NCBI GenBank assembly: GCA_037962975.1
Contig: CM075669.1
Location: 115,212,501-115,276,500 of the forward strand
Length of the DNA: 64,000 nt
Direction of reading: 5' to 3'
From: Clitoria ternatea
Taxonomy: Eukaryota; Streptophyta; Magnoliopsida; Fabales; Fabaceae
Made by a program: the position numbers and the translations under genes. The notes under the pieces were generated by a model that searched no databases, was not told the origin of the DNA, and saw nothing but the letters and a program-made list of their open reading frames with translations. This document shows, one piece after another, positions 24,378 through 35,900 of this stretch; position 1 is the first letter of the stretch, and each line of letters starts with the position of its first letter.

Positions 24378-26753
24378 ATGCGACGAAGCCGTAGTGTCGA
24401 TCTAAACTTAGGATTTGACCCTGAGATAGAACGTACCCTTAGAGCTTTAAGAAAACATCAAAAACAACAAAAAGAAAAACAAATGGCAGACCAACATAGA
24501 CCCTTAAGAGATTTTGCCGCTCCAAGTACAAATGGAAGAGGATCTAGCATCCTTAGACCCACAGTGGAGGCTAACAATTTTGAATTGAAGCCTTCACTAC
24601 TATCAATGGTTCAACAGAACCAATTCGGAGGATTACCCTCTGAAGATCCAAATCTTCACCTTCAAATCTTTCTTGAATACTGTGACACCCTGAAGATGAA
24701 CAGAGCCACCAATGATGCCATTCGCTTAAGACTTTTCCCTTTCTCTTTAAGAGATAAAGCGAGGGCGTGGTTATACTCTCTTCCTGAAGGATCCATCACG
24801 ACTTGGGAACAATTGTCCAGTGCTTTTATAAATAAATGGTACCCAAGGAACAAGACTGATGTGCTAAGAAAACAAATCATAAATTTTGCACAAAAAGAAG
24901 ATGAATCCTTATATGAAGCCTAGGAAAGATACAGGGAGTTGCTGAGAGAATGTCCTCACCACGGGATAGAAAGGTGGTTGACAATCCATATTTTCTATAA
25001 TGGACTAACTTCCACACAAAAGATCTCTTTAGATGCTGCAGCTGGAGGAGCCTTCATGAGTAAAAATATTGATGAAGCTGAGAACCTGATTGAGGAGATA
25101 GCCCAAAACACCCACCAGTGGAACTCTGAGAGAGGATTACCTGCTAAAACATTAGGTAAGTACTCTGTTGATGCTCTTTCCTTACTTTCTGCCAAAGTTG
25201 AAGTATTAACATTAAAACTTGATAAGATAGGGTCAACAGGTGCTTCTAATGTTGTTTGTGAAGTTTATGGTATTTCAAGACATGGAGCTACAAACTGCCA
25301 TTTAGCAATGACCCATAATCAAGAACAAGAAATGCATCAGGTGGATGCTATTGGAAACTATGGTGGAAATTATCAAGGTAACTACAGACCTCCACAAGGT
25401 CCACCTGGCTTCCAAAATAGGTCACCTCAATTCCAAGGTAATCAAAGTAACTACAACCCTCAACAAGGACCCTACATTCCACAGAAATCAAAACTAGAGT
25501 CCTTAATGGATACATTTGTAGCTACTCAACAGAAATAGAATGATGAGTTCTCCAATGCAATAAAGACCTTAGCTTCAAAAGTGGACTCTCTTGCCACCCA
25601 TAACAAAATACTGGAGAATCAAATTGCCCAACAAGCCTCCTACTCTCAAAGAGTGCCAGGAACATTTCCTGGGAAACCTGAGGCTGGACCTTCCAACCAT
25701 GCAATGGCTATCACTCTTAGGAGTGGTACTCAATATGATGGTCCAGTTGGTAAAACTGAAGAGAAAAAGAAATTGGATGAGTCTCCATCTCATCCAGTGA
25801 TTGAAGAAGAGAAACCACAAGAAAAGAAAGAAGAGGTTAAGCCATATCAACCTCCTATTCCATTTCCTCAGCGCCTGGCTAGAGCAAAGTTGGACAAACA
25901 ATTTGGTAAGTTTCTTGATGTTTTAAAGAAATTGTATGTCAATATTCCCTTCATAGATGTTTTGCAGAAAATGCCTATCTATGCGAAGTTCTTGAAGGAT
26001 ATTTTGTCCAACAAAAGAAAGCTGGAAGAAGACGGTACAGTTGCACTTACTGAAGAGTGCAATGCTCTAATTCAAAAGAAACTTCCACCCAAGCTCCAGG
26101 ATCCAGGTAGTTTCTCTATCCCATGTATGATTGGTAACATGACAATAGATAGGGCATTATGTGATTTAGGAGCCAGTGTTAGTTTAATGCCTTTATCTAT
26201 TTTTGAAAAATTAGATTTGGGTAAATTGAAACCTACTAGGATATCTTTGCAATTGGCTGATAGATCTATCAAATATCCTGTAGGAATTTTAGAAGATGTT
26301 CCTATTAAGATAGGAAAATTTTTTATACCTGCTGACTTTGTTGTGCTTGAAATGGATGAAGATTCTTTGATTCCTATTATTTTAGGCAGACCATTTTTAG
26401 CAACTGCAGGTGCTGTGATCGATGTCAAGAATGGTAAGTTGTCTCTAACTGTTGGAGACCAAAAGGTTGATTTTAACTTGAAAAATGTTTTAGAAAAACC
26501 TTTTAATGATGTTTGCTATGGAATTGAAATTGTTGACCAAGTGGTGAAGGATGAAACTCTTCTTAATGACCCACTTGAATCTGTTTTTCTGAATAAGTTT
26601 TCAGGAACATCAAAAAGCAGTGAAGGTAACATACCACTGAGACATGACACTGAGGTCATGGTGAGCCCAAATGTTAAATTTAAATCTCTACCTTCCATAC
26701 TAAGGTATGAGTTTCTAGGCCCTAATCGATTCTTGACTGTGATTGAGGGATAG
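24378..26753 (+). pseudogene. Athila-type gag-protease with two nonsense codons
   Basis: One reading frame from ATG 24378 (MRRSRSVDLNLGFDPEIE) to TAG 26751-26753, interrupted by TAG at 24921-24923 (in place of Trp in the EAWER motif) and TAG at 25536-25538. Capsid motifs include ANNFELKPSLLSMVQ, LRLFPFSLRDKARAWL, and DAAAGGAFM. A Gln/Asn/Pro-rich segment follows (about 25330-25480), and then the protease with active site DLGASVSLMP (about 26163) and the flap-side motif IILGRPFLAT. The two TAG codons in an otherwise clean frame suggest recent decay (or editing-like readthrough, unproven). No RT follows. Confidence 0.9.
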
Positions 26754-27818
26754 AGTCTGGCTGAAGACGTTAAACTTAGCACTTGTGGGGAGGTAACCCT
26801 ATGTTTTTATTTTTATTTTTATTTTGAGCAAAAAAAAAAACAACTATGTCAAATCCTGGTTTGGGGTTACTACAGGTAAGTTTTCTTATCCTTTTATCAT
26901 CCATTTTAACATTGAGGACAATGTCAAATTCTGGTTTAGGGTGGTAGGTAAGAAAACTTAACTGTTTTGTTTACGTTGTGTGATTGTTATATTTTTTATG
27001 CATGTGTGTTTTCCTTGTCTTGTTTGTAATCTTGTGATTTACCATGATTACATGATAAATTTACTTTGAACACAAGGCTAAAGTATCTAAGGATATGCAT
27101 GTGTGTTTTCCTTGTCTTGTTTGTAATCTTGTGATTTACCATGATTGCATGATAAATTTACTTTGAACACAAGGCTAAAGTATCTAAGGACCCCAAAATT
27201 TTGAGTAAAATTTTCAAAATTTGATTGTTTAAATGCCAAATCAATGCTTAAATGAACTTTATGTGATTAAATTTCCTTTGAAAGACTTTCCATGGTTAGA
27301 CTTGAGCAAAAATGGGTTATTTATCAAACAAATTTTCAAAACCCATATGTTCTTGATTGAGTGAATCTCATAGTCATTAATATTCTAGAACTTGTTTTTC
27401 AACCGATTCAAAATGGTTTTTGATTGTATGTCTTAGGATGATAAAGGCACAATTAGGTCATATTCTTAAGCCTCAGAATCTTTTGTACAATTGACCTCTA
27501 GTTGCCTCTTTTGAGCCTAAAAATGAAAATTTTTCTTTGAAACCTTTCATTGATAAATCTTCTGAAATTGGAAATTAAGCAGAGCAACTGGGAAAATCAA
27601 GGACTTAAGAAAATAAGCTGGAATGAAATGCAAAAAATAAGCAAAAAATGAAAAAGAAAATCAAAAGGATGATATTGAATGAATTGCTAAAAAGTCCGTA
27701 AATTAAAAATTTGCTCTGTTTAGCTTCAAAAATTACAAAGGTAATTTAATCATTCATAACTGATTAAGCCCTTTTGTGTTTCCCTTTTTCTTGAATATCC
27801 TACCTTGACGATACATCC
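26754..27818 (+). other. Non-coding interior of the first Gypsy element
   Basis: About 1 kb with Athila-style phrases (ACATTGAGGACAATGTC, CTGGTTTAGGGTGG) normally found far downstream of pol, supporting an internal deletion of RT-integrase. Contains a near-identical 97-base tandem duplication (26997-27093 and 27094-27190, one difference seen). The inner CACTA begins at 27819 after the triplet TCC. Confidence 0.65.
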
Positions 27819-28560
27819 CACAACTAAAAAAACCTTAAACAGCTACCTGAAATTAGCGACCACCGAACACCGTCGCTAATTTGCCACCGATTTAGCGACC
27901 GCTTAATACAAAAAGGGACCAAAAATAAGTTAGCGACTTATTTAGCGACCGAGTCCTGTAGCGGTCGCTACCAATTATGAAAACCGTCGCTAGTACGGTC
28001 GCTAACTTTTAGCTCCACCTTGTTTCAGTTTCCCGCCAGGATTTTATGTTGTGCCAAATAGTAGCGACGGTATCTACCGTCGCTAACGTTCCCTCTTCTA
28101 GTAGCGACGGTATCTACCGTCGCTATGGTTTGTACTAGTGACGGAAACGTCCGTCGTGGCTAATTGTTTGGCCAACTTAGTAACGGCCATTGTTGCCGTC
28201 GCTAATGTTCATGAGGTTAGTGACGGAATCACTCCACCGTCGCTATGGTTTTCGCCTTCCCTCCATAATTTTCTTTTTAATTAATGGAAGGTAGTGACGG
28301 TGCGCTGATACCGTCGCTAATGTTCATGAGGTTTGTGACGGGATAACTTCACCGTCGCTGTGGTTTTCACCTTCCCTCCATAATTTTCTTTAAGTTAGCG
28401 ACGGTCAGGTGAAACGGTCGCTACATTTCAGGAGGTTAGTGACGACATTATTATACCGTCGCTAAGTCTAAGGAGGTTAGTGACGACATTATTATACCGT
28501 CGCTAACTTTTAAACATTAGTGACGTTGTTAGCGACGGTGGTAGCCGTCGCTAAATATTT
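27819..28560 (+). repeat. 5' TIR and subterminal repeats of inner CACTA
   Basis: More than 20 copies of TAGCGAC(GG) or (CC)GTCGCTA, often paired as AGCGACGG...CCGTCGCTA about 20-30 bases apart. In En/Spm such arrays bind the TNPA protein and are CpG-rich methylation targets. Confidence 0.88.
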
Positions 28561-29075
28561 AATCTAACTCAACAGCAACCCCTTTCCCTGTCACTTGCCC
28601 TAACTTCCCCTTCCTCTCCCTCACCTCCCTCTCCTCCCTCCCTTCGTCGGACAGCAACCCCGTTCATCTCCGAACCCCTCTCTCTGAACCGCTCTCCTCC
28701 TCCGAACCCCTCTCTTCGAACCCCCCCTCCTCCCCCGAAACCCTTTCTCCGAACCCCCCCTCTCCTCCTCCGAACCCCTCTCTCTGAACCCCCCCTCTCC
28801 TCCTCCGAACCCCTCTCCTCTTCCAAACCCCTCTCTCCGAACCCCTCTCTCCGAACCCTTCTCCTCCTCCAAACCCCCCTCTCCTCCTCCGAACCCCTCT
28901 CTCCGAACCCCCCCTCTCCTCCTCCGAACCCCTCTATCTGCCTGCCTCTTTCAGCTCCCTTTCTTCCTCCGTCGAAGCTCGGTGTGCCGTTGCCTTGGGG
29001 GCCTCACCGGTGAAGGTCTCATCCTCACGCTCACCTCACCAGCAACAGTCTTCATCGACACTGTCGCAGGTATCA
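28561..29075 (+). other. CT-rich leader with probable non-coding first exon of inner CACTA
   Basis: A degenerate repeat of CTCCTCCGAACCCCTCTC units (28640-28930) is followed by an exon-like stretch ending CACTGTCGCAG|GTATCAA at about 29071. Its place after the subterminal array fits the untranslated start of the transposase transcript. The long minus-strand frames here are products of the low-complexity repeat. Confidence 0.45.
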
Positions 29076-31063
29076 AACTTCCACCCTTTCTCAATTCTCT
29101 GTTTATATTGGTCAACTGTGTAATTTCTGTTACCCATGTTGTTTTTCAAGAAAATTGAAGCCTATAAATTTGAAACACTTCTTCATTTGTATACAATGTC
29201 TTTTCGTAGCATTCCATTACATGCATGATGCATCCCTAGAAGTATTGTTTTTGCTATCTTCTCTTATTTGATTGTCAGAGTTTTTCATTGTATACACCAG
29301 TGAGGAAATGCTGAGAAATGTTTGGGTGTATTTGGGTTTTCGAATTTAAGGGAAGTGTGACCATTTTGTATTCTCCATATTATTTGTTATAGTATGTCAT
29401 TGATGTTTTTTGCATGTGAGGTAAGTTATAAGTTGGACCATATTTATTACTATATTTTTGCTTTATTTGCACAACTTATTATATAGCATATTCATACACC
29501 TCCATTTCCAAATTACTAATTGGATATTGGATTTAACTTCAAATGTCACATACAAGGAAATATTTTCAGGTTGATAACAGTCTACTTGTAAGTGAATCCG
29601 TTTGAAAGTTAGGCACTACTAATTTGTAAATATTTTTAATCATCACTTTTGTATCTCAGATATAATAAGCTAGGAGAACCATCCATGATTAGTAGTAAGA
29701 TGAGGAAGAGAATTTTGCAAATAAAAGAGTAGGGAAAATGTGATATTTTGTATTAGGACCAAATTGCTTAGGTATTTTTAGTGTTGTTATTTAATCAAAA
29801 TTGAAGTTTTACCATGATAACTCATAAATTACACATGGACATTAGTAGTTGGTTATATTACTAAGATAAAACTCCAACTCTGATTAGAAAACAACACCAA
29901 AAATATTAAAATGAAAATAAAACTCTAATTAGAAAACAGCACAAAAAATTACATCTAAGTTATTTCCTTTTCATTATGACATTGTAATCAGAGCAACGTT
30001 TCCTTCTCTTTACCTCTAAAATCTTTAAACCAATGAGGCAAAACTAGAAGAAAGAAAACTTTCCTTCCCATCCACACAAGTTACATGATACTAACTTTTA
30101 AATGACATAGTTATAATTTATACCTATATATAATGGCAGAGCAAAAGAAGGGGGGTCACCATTTTTTTCTACCTTAACCCAAAATTTCCAGGTCAGGTTT
30201 GCACACCCCTTTTTTTAACCGTATTCCACCACCACTTTCTTTCTACTTTAAACTCCCACTTTTGCATTCCTTCTCCTTAATCCTCATTTTTTTTGTTCCA
30301 TGGTGCGAGGAACTTTCTAAAAAATATATTAACCTTTTTTATTTTATTTCAATACAGGTCAATAAGCTTTATTGTGATTTGTGAACACATGAGTTTCTAC
30401 TGAACATATATAGTTTTGATTTGGAGCAACAAAGAATAACAACAGAGATGTCACAAGTTTGTCGTGGCTTTTTCATTCTCTCTGTTCTCACCTCTCAAGC
30501 CTCAATTCTACCAATTTTTATTGAACATCCAATCAACCATTGCCCCATAATTCACGATGAGCCACAATGTCGTAATTCATCATTCTGGTAAATTTTCATC
30601 GTTCAAATTGAGAACGCGGTGAATCTTCAACATCAAAGGTGGGGGTTGCATTCTTTGGAATAGAGATCGTTCTTGTCAATCAAATTTTTCAACATAGCAC
30701 GAGTAAAAAAATTAAGGTTATTAGGGTCACTAGACGGAGATTCGTTAGGCGTTTCTAACACTTTAGGGCGTGAAAAACAAAACCAACACCCACTTCCACT
30801 ACCATCACCACCATCAACCTTAACAACCGTACCTGAACCAGCACGTGATTGCTTTTTCGCTAAACAACCTTAACCACCACTTCTACTTCTGATTCTGCGT
30901 ATTTGCTTTTTCGCATTCTTTTCATCTGCTTCAGTTTTCTCTCCTCTTCCAAAATCTCACCTTCTCAAACAAACACCGAGTCACTGACCAAAGTCAAAAT
31001 AGGACTTGTTATCTTGACACTCACTCAGCCAAATAAGTAGTCTGGGGAAGACTTCATCTTGCG
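29076..31063 (+). other. Inner CACTA, long non-coding stretch (possible captured pieces)
   Basis: Mostly AT-rich with no recognised gene; it may be a first intron. Around 30673-30873 is a plus-strand frame with non-repetitive composition (SLDGDSLGVSNTLGREKQ followed by a Pro-rich piece and ARDCFFAKQP) that could be another captured exon; I do not recognise the parent. Confidence 0.4.
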
Positions 31064-31156
31064 CTAGCAGTTAATTACGATAACATGATAAAACATGGCA
31101 AAAACATGTGCCCTATTTACGTTTGAAGGCACTTTATAAATTGGATGCTTCGGTAA

Positions 31157-31423
31157 CTTGCTCTCCATCAAAACCAAATCAGTCAAGGGTATGAAGCCCT
31201 CCAACTTAGCTCTTTGGATCAGACCTTCCAGCACTCTATAAATTGCTTCCTTTTCAGCATGAGACTGATCAGCTGCATTGAATCGGTGAATGCTGTCTCC
31301 CAATTCAATCCAACTCTTACCACAATTTTTCCGAACCCCTCCCATTTTCATCATTTGTCTTACACTCTCTGCACTATCCCAGTTCTTCAGAGAGCAATAC
31401 ATATTTGACAACATAGCGAGGGA
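31157..31423 (-). pseudogene. Captured PPR-protein fragment (E-domain end)
   Basis: On the minus strand the frame 31564-31064 contains LAMLSNMYCSLKNWDSAESV, then GKSWIELGDSIHRF, DQSHAEKEAIYRVLEGL and FIPLTDLVL: the typical last repeat and E/E+ motifs of a PLS-class pentatricopeptide-repeat protein (organellar RNA editing). No start of a PPR protein, no transit peptide and none of the upstream repeats are present, and the flanking residues are unrelated. It lies in opposite orientation to the transposase, inside the CACTA element. This is a gene fragment acquired by a transposon, not a gene. Confidence 0.82.
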
Positions 31424-32089
31424 ATGAGGAGAATTGGAATGTAAAAGAAGCAAGTTTGTTATTGTTAGTGACGTTGAAAGTACCTGTAGGTGTAGGTGTG
31501 AATGAATAGTGGTGAGAGAGGGAATGCAATGATTTGCCAAAAAAACCAAACTTGTTAGCTCCATCTCCTGACCTCTGTAACTGTAACCTGATCATCCTCA
31601 CATTTCATTCATCACTCTCTTGTTCCATGGCTCTTCCTGATCATCCTCACATTTCATTTATCAAAAATGTTTTGCTTGTATATATTCCTAAAATCATTAA
31701 TGTTTTGTATAATAAATAATATTAGAGATATGTTAATATTCAATAACATTAATACAAAAAAAACTACTTCCAACTACTATTCTTAATATGTGTCAAATTA
31801 GTTATTTAAGTTGATATAAACTTAGTCAGTTGTAAAGCTAAAAGTTATTATATTCTTATCTATTACATCTTTAGAAACTTCATTATGGAAACCAGTTGAA
31901 TGTTGGGAACTTTGATTAACACTGTTAACAATCAACTTTGTCATGCAGACCAATACACTTTACGCGTGGTCTGTGTTTGGCTCTCATCAGCTTTGTCTCC
32001 ATCGCTATCTCTCTTTCGACGGTAATCCCCTAACGCTAACTTATCCGGCTATGTGTGTTGTATGTGTTGAAGTGTATGTATGTTGATTG

Positions 32090-32310
32090 TTGTTTGTTAG
32101 TGGAGAGCTGAGCTCATTAGGCAGTGATTGTGTGTGCTGATAACATGATTTACGATGCATGTGTAATGTTGTTTGTTAGTGGAGAGCAGAGCTCATTAGG
32201 CATTGGTTTTGTGTGCTGATAACATGATTTACGATGCATGTGTAATGTTGTTTGTTAGTGGAGAGCAGAGCTCATTAGCCGTTGATGACATATATTGATA
32301 ACATGATTTT
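32090..32310 (+). repeat. Three 79-bp tandem repeats in inner CACTA
   Basis: Units start TTGTTTGTTAGTGGAGAGC and contain GAGCTCATTAG and GCTGATAACATGATTTACGA; starts at about 32090, 32169 and 32248, the third truncated. A related array (about 87-bp units) exists in the outer CACTA at 45395-45660. Confidence 0.85.
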
Positions 32311-32425
32311 GTGTTCATAACTATGAATATCATATACAATGCGTATGATATGTTTATTTATCTATACTGGGAAGTTTTCTATATGTAACAGGCCATTTGT
32401 AAATTTGGGAAATGTCTAGTTTACA

Positions 32426-32458
32426 GGGGAGACTCTGCCAAAATTTCGGCAGGCTCCC
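32426..32458 (+). repeat. Conserved short hairpin, copy 1
   Basis: GGGGAGACTCTGCC, then AAAATTTC, then GGCAGGCTCCC: inverted arms (CTGCC/GGCAG and GGGAG/CTCCC) around an AT loop. It directly follows TTTACA and a 90-base conserved stretch. Copies 2 and 3 are at 37328-37360 and 45754-45787. Confidence 0.7.
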
Positions 32459-32610
32459 TTTATTAGGGAACTTAAAAAATGAAACACAACGTTAATAATG
32501 TAGGGTTTAGTCGTGTGTGTACCCATTAGATTCCCGTTCAAGTTTCAAAACAACCGGTCGATGTACCGTGTTGTGTTGGATCTTGAATTGTCCCGGTTGG
32601 ACAGTTTGGT

Positions 32611-32878
32611 ATGAATTTGTAACCTGTAGGGCGTAACCCATGAATGTTGTATGGGGTCTATCTTGAGAATTTGAATGAATGTTGGTATGAAATTTCGGTT
32701 ATGGTGTTTCGTATTGTCCCCAGGGTGCATGTCTGCGTGTGGTGTTTCATACCGTACGTATCTCTGTGTACTCGGGGACCAATGCGAAATGCTGCCGAAA
32801 TTTCAAATGAACATTCATTCAACTCAAGATAGACCACATACAATTATGGGATGGGTTACGGATGGTTGCATATTCATC
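32611..32878. repeat. Long imperfect foldback upstream of the transposase
   Basis: The arms 32611-32725 and about 32760-32878 are inverted copies: ATGAATTTGTAACC / GGTTGCATATTCAT, CGTAACCCAT / ATGGGTTACG, GGTCTATCTTGAG / CTCAAGATAGACC, and GAAATTTCGG / CCGAAATTTC. The loop is about 35 bases. Both strands therefore encode nearly the same short peptide frame. RNA from this region would form a ~115-bp stem with mismatches and small bulges. Confidence 0.85.
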
Positions 32879-32999
32879 CCGAATGGGATAGGGCCCCACC
32901 AATTTGCAACATCAAAGAGATAGAGTGATTCACAACCGATAGTTAAATAAAAATTTAAACGTGTAAGGTAACAGAAATCGTGCTTGTTAGATACTGTAA

Positions 33000-35900
33000 A
33001 TGGAGGTACCGGCAAATCGGCGATGGATGTACAACCGACTAGATCGCAATCGGCGAGTGACTGAGGAGTTTATGATGGGGCTGTTGGAGTTCATTCCGTT
33101 CGCTACGGCAAACACGCCTGGATTTGAAGTGACTCAGAAGATCCGTTGTCCGTGCTCAAGGTGAAAATGCATGAGTTTTGAATACGCGGATGATGTCATG
33201 TGCCACCTAACTGAGAAAGGGTTCATGGAAACATACCACTGCTGGTACAACCATGGTGAGCAGTTACCGCGTAGATCGTCAGATGTAACCGTGCAACAGT
33301 CTTACTACGAGGTTGGAGGAAACAGGGATACGTACAACAACATAGAACAAATGGTGATGGATCATGTTGGACCCTCCACCGGGCGTATGCTAGAACATAA
33401 TGACCAAGCAGGTCATGGGGACTCTGACAATGCAGAGGAGGATCCTAATCCGGAGGTGAAGAGATTTTATGATTTGTTGGCGGCGGCTCAGACTCCATTG
33501 TGGGACGGGTGCAACAGTCACACTGAGTTATCCGCCTCCCTAGCTGCTTTAAGCATAAAGGCAGATTATAATCTTTCTGGAGGTTGTTTTGATAGGATGG
33601 TCAGTCTGATGGGTTCCACCATGCCTAGTAATCACAGAATGCCTGCAAACCTGTACCGTGCTAAGAAACAAGTGGCAAACTTGGGGCTGGGTTGTGTGAA
33701 GATAGAGTGTTGTGTTGGTGGATGTATGCTGTTCAGAAATGAGTTTGCAGACGAGAGTGTCACAAAATGTCTGCATTGTAATGAGGAACGCTACAAGACC
33801 GTTAAAAGGAGAGGGAAGGTAACCCGGACGGCCAGGAAGAAAATGTGGTACTTCCCTATAACACCGCGTCTTCAACGCCTGTATGCCTCATTGTCCACGG
33901 CAAAACACATGCGTTGGCATGCTCTGAACCGAACACAAGAGGGGTTTCTTTGCCATCCTTCCGACGGGAAAGCATGGAAGTGTTTGGATGAGCTATATCC
34001 GGACTTTTCTGGCGAGCCGCGAAATGTAAGACTTGGATTATGTACTGATGGGTTTAACCCGTTCGGTCAATACGGAAGGGCTTACTCTTGTTGGCCAGTC
34101 ATCCTAACCCCATACAATCTACCGCCTGATATGTGTATGAAGAGGGAGGTCATGTTTCTATCTGTACTGGTTCCAGGACCCAAAAATCCAAAGGCGAACA
34201 TAGACGTGTTTTTGCAACCGTTGTTTGAAGAGTTATCACAGTTATGGGATGTCGGGGTAATGACATACGATGCGTCTTTGAAGAACAACTTTATGATGCG
34301 TGCTGTTTTGATGTGGACTATTAACGACTTCCCGGCCTATGGTATGCTTTCTGGATGGTCCACGTCTGGGAAGCTTGCTTGCCCTGTATGCATGGAACAT
34401 ACCGGGGGGGAATCACTCCCTGTTAGTGGCAAGACAAGTTTCTTTGACTGTCATAGGAAGTTTCTACCGTTGGATCACCCGTTTAGGAGGAACAAAACCG
34501 CTTTTAAGAAAAACAAGGTTGTCAATGAACCTCCACCCCGTAGGTTATCTGGTGCACGGGTTTGGCAGAGGGTCGAAGAGTATCCTTACATCTGGGACAA
34601 GAGTGTCAAGGAGTTTGCGGGTTACGGTAAGGAACACCACTGGGTGAAGCAGAGTGTCTTGTGGGATTTGCCATATTGGAAAGACTTGTTGTTAAGACAC
34701 AACATTGATGTCATGCACACTGAACGTAATGTTTTCATGAATATTTTTGACACTGTTATGGACATCAAAGGGAGAACAAAGGACAACGAGAAGAGTCGTC
34801 TAGACCTTCCGATTTGGTGTTCTAGGAAGGAGTTGGAGTTGAGGGATGCGGGACGTGGAAGAATGTTTAAACCCCATGCAAAGTATGCTTTAACTAGACC
34901 ACAACAGATTGCTGTGTGTATTTGGATGAATGGGTTGACCCTGCCTGACGGATTCGCTTCTAACTTGAGTAGATGTGTCGACGTGAAGGAGGGCAGGGTG
35001 TTTGGCATGAAAAGTCATGATTGCCATGTGTTTATGCAACAACTACTCCCGTACGCGTTTCATGCCTTACCGAAGCCTATTTGGAAACCGTTAGTGGAGT
35101 TGAGTCACTTCTTTAAGGAGTTGACGGCTACTTCATTGAGTGTGGAGAAACTTGTGAAGATGGAAGAAACTATCCCGGTATTGATTTGTAAGTTGGAGCA
35201 GATTTTCCCACCAAGTTTCTTTGACTCCATGGAGCATTTGCCTATCCATCTACCGTACGAGGCCTTGGTTGGTGGCCCAGTGCAGTATCGTTGGATGTAT
35301 CCATTCGAAAGGTGAATGCTTGGTGAACTCTTTAATTTACTTGCGAATCATGCTTATAATAGTATTTTCTAACTTAACACCACCTTGTTAATGATGTTGA
35401 AGATTCTTACGCTCTTTAAAAGATAAAGTGTCGAACAAAGCCTGCGTTGAAGCTTCAATTTGTGAGGTATACTTAGTCGAAGAAATGACAACCTTTGCTT
35501 CTTTCTATTTTCCAACGGAGATAGAAACTAGAATGAGTAGAATTCCCCGCAATCTTGGTGTAGCCAGCCGCACAGGGTTTGATGAACAAACGTCGATTTT
35601 CAACTATCCTGGTCACCCGGGGGGCAGGCTCACAAAATGTTACATTGATGAGAAAGATCGAAAGGCGGCTCACTTGTACATTCTTCTCAATTGCCCAGAA
35701 GTGGAACCCTTTATTGAGTAAGTCATAGAAGTTATATTATACATTCTTAACGTAGCTTTTATATTAAACTTATTTGTTTCTTTCAATAGCTTATACATAG
35801 ATATGCTAAAACTTGAGCAAAATGAGTTAACTGATGACCAAATTCATAGTGAGGTGTCATCCAAGTTCGTTGGTTGGTTCGCGCAACATGTAAGACCCGT

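Noticed and set aside
28569..28872. Two overlapping Gly/Arg/Glu minus-strand frames
   Set aside because: Created by the CTCCTCCGAACCCC repeat in the CACTA leader; no coding signature.
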